A stretch of 64,000 nt of DNA, taken from NCBI GenBank assembly GCA_028752905.1, contig JAQNBH010000015.1, positions 124,001-188,000 of the forward strand, read 5' to 3'. The notes beneath the pieces were generated by a model that worked only from the letters and a program-made list of their open reading frames with translations, had not been told where the DNA came from and searched no databases. Source of the DNA: Cladorhizidae sp. MBARI D1340-BT2 (Eukaryota > Porifera > Demospongiae > Poecilosclerida > Cladorhizidae). Position numbers and translations under genes: made by a program. Of this stretch, positions 59,533 through 64,000 are shown in pieces. How positions within the stretch are numbered: the stretch's first letter is position 1; each line of letters opens with the position of its first letter.

Positions 59533-62500
59533 GCCACCCCCCTGCTAGTATAATACCTGTATATACTGGCTCACCCTCTGCTAGTATAATACCTGTACAT
59601 ACTGGCCCACCCTCTGCTAGTATAATACCTGCACATACTGGCACACCCTCTGCTAGTATAATACCTGTACATACTGGCACACACTCTGCTAGTATAATAC
59701 CTGTACATACTGGCTCACCCTCTGCTAGTATAATACCTGGCCCACCCTCTGCTAGTATAATACCTGCACATACTGGCCCACCCTCTGCTAGTATAATACC
59801 TGTACATACTGGCACACCCTCTGCTAGTATAATACCTGCACATACTGGCCCACCCTCTGCTAGTATAATACCTGTACATACTGGCACACCCTCTGCTAGT
59901 ATAATACCTGGCCCACTCTCTGCTAGTATAATACCTGCACATACTGGCCCACCCTCTGCTAGTATAATACCTGTACATACTGGCCCACCCTCTGCTAGTA
60001 TAATACCTGCACATACTGGCCTACCCTCTGCTAGTATAACACCTGGCCCACCCTCTGCTAGTATAACACCTGGCCCACCCTCTGCTAGTATAATACCTGT
60101 ACATACTGGCCCACCCTCTGCTAGTATAATACCTGTACATACTGGCACACCCTCTGCTAGTATAATACCTGTACAACCTGGCCCACCCTCTGCTAGTATA
60201 ATACCTGGCCCACCCTCTGCTAGTATAATACCTGCACATACTGGCCCACCCTCTGCTAGTATAATACCTGTACATACTGGCACACCCTCTGCTAGTATAA
60301 TACCTGGCCCACCCTCTGCTAGTATAATACCTGCACATACTGGCCCACCCTCTGCTAGTATAATACCTGTACATACTGGCCCACCCTCTGCTAGTATAAT
60401 ACCTGTATTTACTGGCCCACCCTCTGTCTGCTAGTATAATACCTGCACATACTGGCACACCCTCTGCTAATATAATACCTGCACATACTGGCACACCCTC
60501 TGCTAGTATAATACCTGTACATACTGGCTCACCCTCTGCTAGTATAATACCTGCACATACTGGCCCACCCTCTGCTAGTATAATACCTGCACATACTGGC
60601 ACACCCTCTGCTAGTATAATACCTGCACATACTGGCCCACCCTCTGCTAGTATAATACCTGGCCCACCCTCTGCTAGTATAATACCTGTACATACTGGCA
60701 CACCCTCTGCTAGTATAATACCTGTAAATACTGGCACACCCTCTGCTAGTATAATACCTGTACATACTGGCCCACCCTCTGCTAGTATAATACCTGCACA
60801 TACTGGCCTACCCTCTGCTAGTATAATACCTGGCCCACCCTCTGCTAGTATAATACCTGTACATACTGGCACACCCTCTGCTAGTATAATACCTGTACAT
60901 ACTGGCACACCCTCTGCTAGTATAATACCTGTACATACTGGCCCACCCTCTGCTAGTATAACACCTGCACATACTGGCCTACCCTCTGCTAGTATAATAC
61001 CTGCACATACTGGCCCACCCTCTGCTAGTATAATACCTGCACATACTGGCCCACCCTCTGCTAGTATAATACCTGCACATACTGGCCCACCCTCTGCTAG
61101 TATAATACCTGCACATACTGGCCCACCCTCTGCTAGTATAATACCTGGCTCACCCTCTGCTAGTATAATACCTGCACATACTGGCCCACCCTCTGCTAGT
61201 ATAATACCTGTACATACTGGCACACCCTCTGCTAGTATAATACCTGGCCCACTCTCTGCTAGTATAATACCTGCACATACTGGCCCACCCTCTGCTAGTA
61301 TAATACCTGTACATACTGGCCCACCCTCTGCTAGTATAATACCTGCACATACTGGCCTACCCTCTGCTAGTATAACACCTGGCCCACCCTCTGCTAGTAT
61401 AACACCTGGCCCACCCTCTGCTAGTATAATACCTGTACATACTGGCCCACCCTCTGCTAGTATAATACCTGTACATACTGGCACACCCTCTGCTAGTATA
61501 ATACCTGTACAACCTGGCCCACCCTCTGCTAGTATAATACCTGGCCCACCCTCTGCTAGTATAATACCTGCACATACTGGCCCACCCTCTGCTAGTATAA
61601 TACCTGTACATACTGGCACACCCTCTGCTAGTATAATACCTGGCCCACCCTCTGCTAGTATAATACCTGCACATACTGGCCCACCCTCTGCTAGTATAAT
61701 ACCTGTACATACTGGCCCACCCTCTGCTAGTATAATACCTGTATTTACTGGCCCACCCTCTGCTAGTATAATACCTGCACATACTGGCACACCCTCTGCT
61801 AATATAATACCTGCACATACTGGCACACCCTCTGCTAGTATAATACCTGTACATACTGGCTCACCCTCTGCTAGTATAATACCTGCACATACTGGCCCAC
61901 CCTCTGCTAGTATAATACCTGCACATACTGGCCCACCCTCTGCTAGTATAATACCTGGCCCACCCTCTGCTAGTATAATACCTGTACATACTGGCACACC
62001 CTCTGCTAGTATAATACCTGTAAATACTGGCACACCCTCTGCTAGTATAATACCTGTACATACTGGCCCACCCTCTGCTAGTATAATACCTGCACATACT
62101 GGCCTACCCTCTGCTAGTATAATACCTGGCCCACCCTCTGCTAGTATAATACCTGTACATACTGGCACACCCTCTGCTAGTATAATACCTGTACATACTG
62201 GCACACCCTCTGCTAGTATAATACCTGTACATACTGGCCCACCCTCTGCTAGTATAACACCTGCACATACTGGCCTACCCTCTGCTAGTATAATACCTGC
62301 ACATACTGGCCCACCCTCTGCTAGTATAATACCTGCACATACTGGCCCACCCTCTGCTAGTATAATACCTGCACATACTGGCCCACCCTCTGCTAGTATA
62401 ATACCTGCACATACTGGCCCACCCTCTGCTAGTATAATACCTGGCTCACCCTCTGCTAGTATAATACCTGCACATACTGGCCCACCCTCTGCTAGTATAA

Positions 62501-64000
62501 TACCTGTACATACTGGCACACCCTCTGCTAGTATAATACCTGGCCCACTCTCTGCTAGTATAATACCTGCACATACTGGCCCACCCTCTGCTAGTATAAT
62601 ACCTGTACATACTGGCCCACCCTCTGCTAGTATAATACCTGCACATACTGGCCTACCCTCTGCTAGTATAACACCTGGCCCACCCTCTGCTAGTATAACA
62701 CCTGGCCCACCCTCTGCTAGTATAATACCTGTACATACTGGCCCACCCTCTGCTAGTATAATACCTGTACATACTGGCACACCCTCTGCTAGTATAATAC
62801 CTGTACAACCTGGCCCACCCTCTGCTAGTATAATACCTGGCCCACCCTCTGCTAGTATAATACCTGCACATACTGGCCCACCCTCTGCTAGTATAATACC
62901 TGTACATACTGGCACACCCTCTGCTAGTATAATACCTGGCCCACCCTCTGCTAGTATAATACCTGCACATACTGGCCCACCCTCTGCTAGTATAATACCT
63001 GTACATACTGGCCCACCCTCTGCTAGTATAATACCTGTATTTACTGGCCCACCCTCTGCTAGTATAATACCTGCACATACTGGCACACCCTCTGCTAATA
63101 TAATACCTGCACATACTGGCACACCCTCTGCTAGTATAATACCTGTACATACTGGCTCACCCTCTGCTAGTATAATACCTGCACATACTGGCCCACCCTC
63201 TGCTAGTATAATACCTGCACATACTGGCACACCCTCTGCTAGTATAATACCTGCACATACTGGCCCACCCTCTGCTAGTATAATACCTGGCCCACCCTCT
63301 GCTAGTATAATACCTGTACATACTGGCACACCCTCTGCTAGTATAATACCTGTAAATACTGGCACACCCTCTGCTAGTATAATACCTGTACATACTGGCC
63401 CACCCTCTGCTAGTATAATACCTGCACATACTGGCCTACCCTCTGCTAGTATAATACCTGGCCCACCCTCTGCTAGTATAATACCTGTACATACTGGCAC
63501 ACCCTCTGCTAGTATAATACCTGTACATACTGGCACACCCTCTGCTAGTATAATACCTGTACATACTGGCCCACCCTCTGCTAGTATAACACCTGCACAT
63601 ACTGGCTCACCCCCTGCTAGTATAATACCTGCACATACTGGCCCACCCTCTGCTAGTATAATACCTGTACATACTGGCTCACCCTCTGCTAGTATAATAC
63701 CTGGCCCACCCTCTGCTAGTATAATACCTGTACATACTGGCACACCCTCTGCTAGTATAATACCTGCACATACTGGCCCACCCTCTGCTAGTATAATACC
63801 TGCACATACTGGCCCACCCTCTGCTAGTATAATACTTGCACATACTGGCACACCCTCTGCTAGTATAATACCTGTACATACTGGCACACCCTCTGCTAGT
63901 ATAATACCTGTACATACTGGCCTACCCTCTGCTAGTATAATACCTGTACATACTGGCACACCCTCTGCTAGTATAATACCTGTACATACTGGCCCACCCT
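59533..64000 (+). repeat. 36/27 bp minisatellite with about 1.3 kb higher-order repeat (runs off window)
   Basis: Long units (36 bp) contain GCTAGTATAATACCTGTACA plus TACTGGCCCACCCTCT; short units (27 bp) lack a 9 bp piece (TACATACTG). Variants TGTACA/TGCACA, GGCCCA/GGCACA/GGCTCA and ATTTAC serve as markers. A marker GCCCACTCTC occurs at 59911, 61247 and 62543, spacing 1336 and 1296 bp, and the unit order between markers is nearly the same. All unit lengths are multiples of 9, so both strands stay open for long stretches (1312 codons on the minus strand). Confidence 0.97.

Noticed and set aside
60021..63959. Minus-strand open frame of 1312 codons
   Set aside because: Lies wholly in the 36/27 bp array; units are multiples of 9 bp and stop-free. 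The reading frame is not preserved throughout (the peptide pattern changes near the low-coordinate end).

Overview
The window is animal (metazoan) nuclear DNA. It holds an intact intronless gene for the catalytic subunit of protein phosphatase 1 (PP1), three spliced exons of the GARP-complex gene VPS54, decayed Ty3/gypsy, BEL/Pao, Penelope-like and non-LTR elements, and very many tandem repeats. BEL/Pao elements are characteristic of animals. The gene content fits an invertebrate, but the species cannot be named from this sequence alone. By my rough tally about half of the 64 kb lies in tandem arrays with unit lengths of 16 to 72 bp, and most of the units look unrelated to each other.

Region 1 (1-24161) is a tandem array of a composite unit: copy A (1-11936, cut by the window edge), copy B (11937-22772) and a truncated copy C (22773-24161). 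Each full unit carries broken Ty3/gypsy pieces (a capsid/zinc-knuckle gag, a protease-like stretch, an RT/RNase H fragment) and about eight distinct tandem arrays (28, 49, 31, 21, 3, 24, 25 and 45 bp units). The copies are nearly identical outside the arrays, and the 1.1 kb length difference between A and B is almost entirely array copy number.

Region 2 (24185-30840) is a retroelement graveyard: a minus-strand APE-type LINE fragment, a second Ty3/gypsy gag fragment, the GIY-YIG end of a Penelope-like element, a 46/33 bp array, and a BEL/Pao element whose gag runs straight into integrase because protease, RT and RNase H are missing.

Region 3 (30906-38383) is a more diverged copy of the 49/31/21/TAA/25-bp repeat block of region 1. 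It lacks the gypsy coding pieces and is split by about 3.6 kb of other sequence that includes a 32 bp array. In this copy the 24 bp unit that forms 26- and 18-copy arrays in region 1 is present only once.

Region 4 (38384-49003) is a run of further arrays (26, 72, 62, 25, 16 and 34 bp) with short unique spacers and no recognisable gene.

Region 5 (49004-58370) is genic: a promoter-like stretch with an NRF1-type palindrome, the PP1 gene (+), and convergently the 3' part of VPS54 (-) at 53610-55647, whose introns are largely filled by minisatellites. Region 6 (57715-64000) holds a possible coiled-coil gene on the plus strand whose putative intron is a 28 bp array, followed by a 36/27 bp array that runs off the window and has a higher-order period of about 1.3 kb. 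The long open frames inside arrays exist because the unit lengths, or their multiples, are divisible by three and lack stops; I do not treat them as genes.
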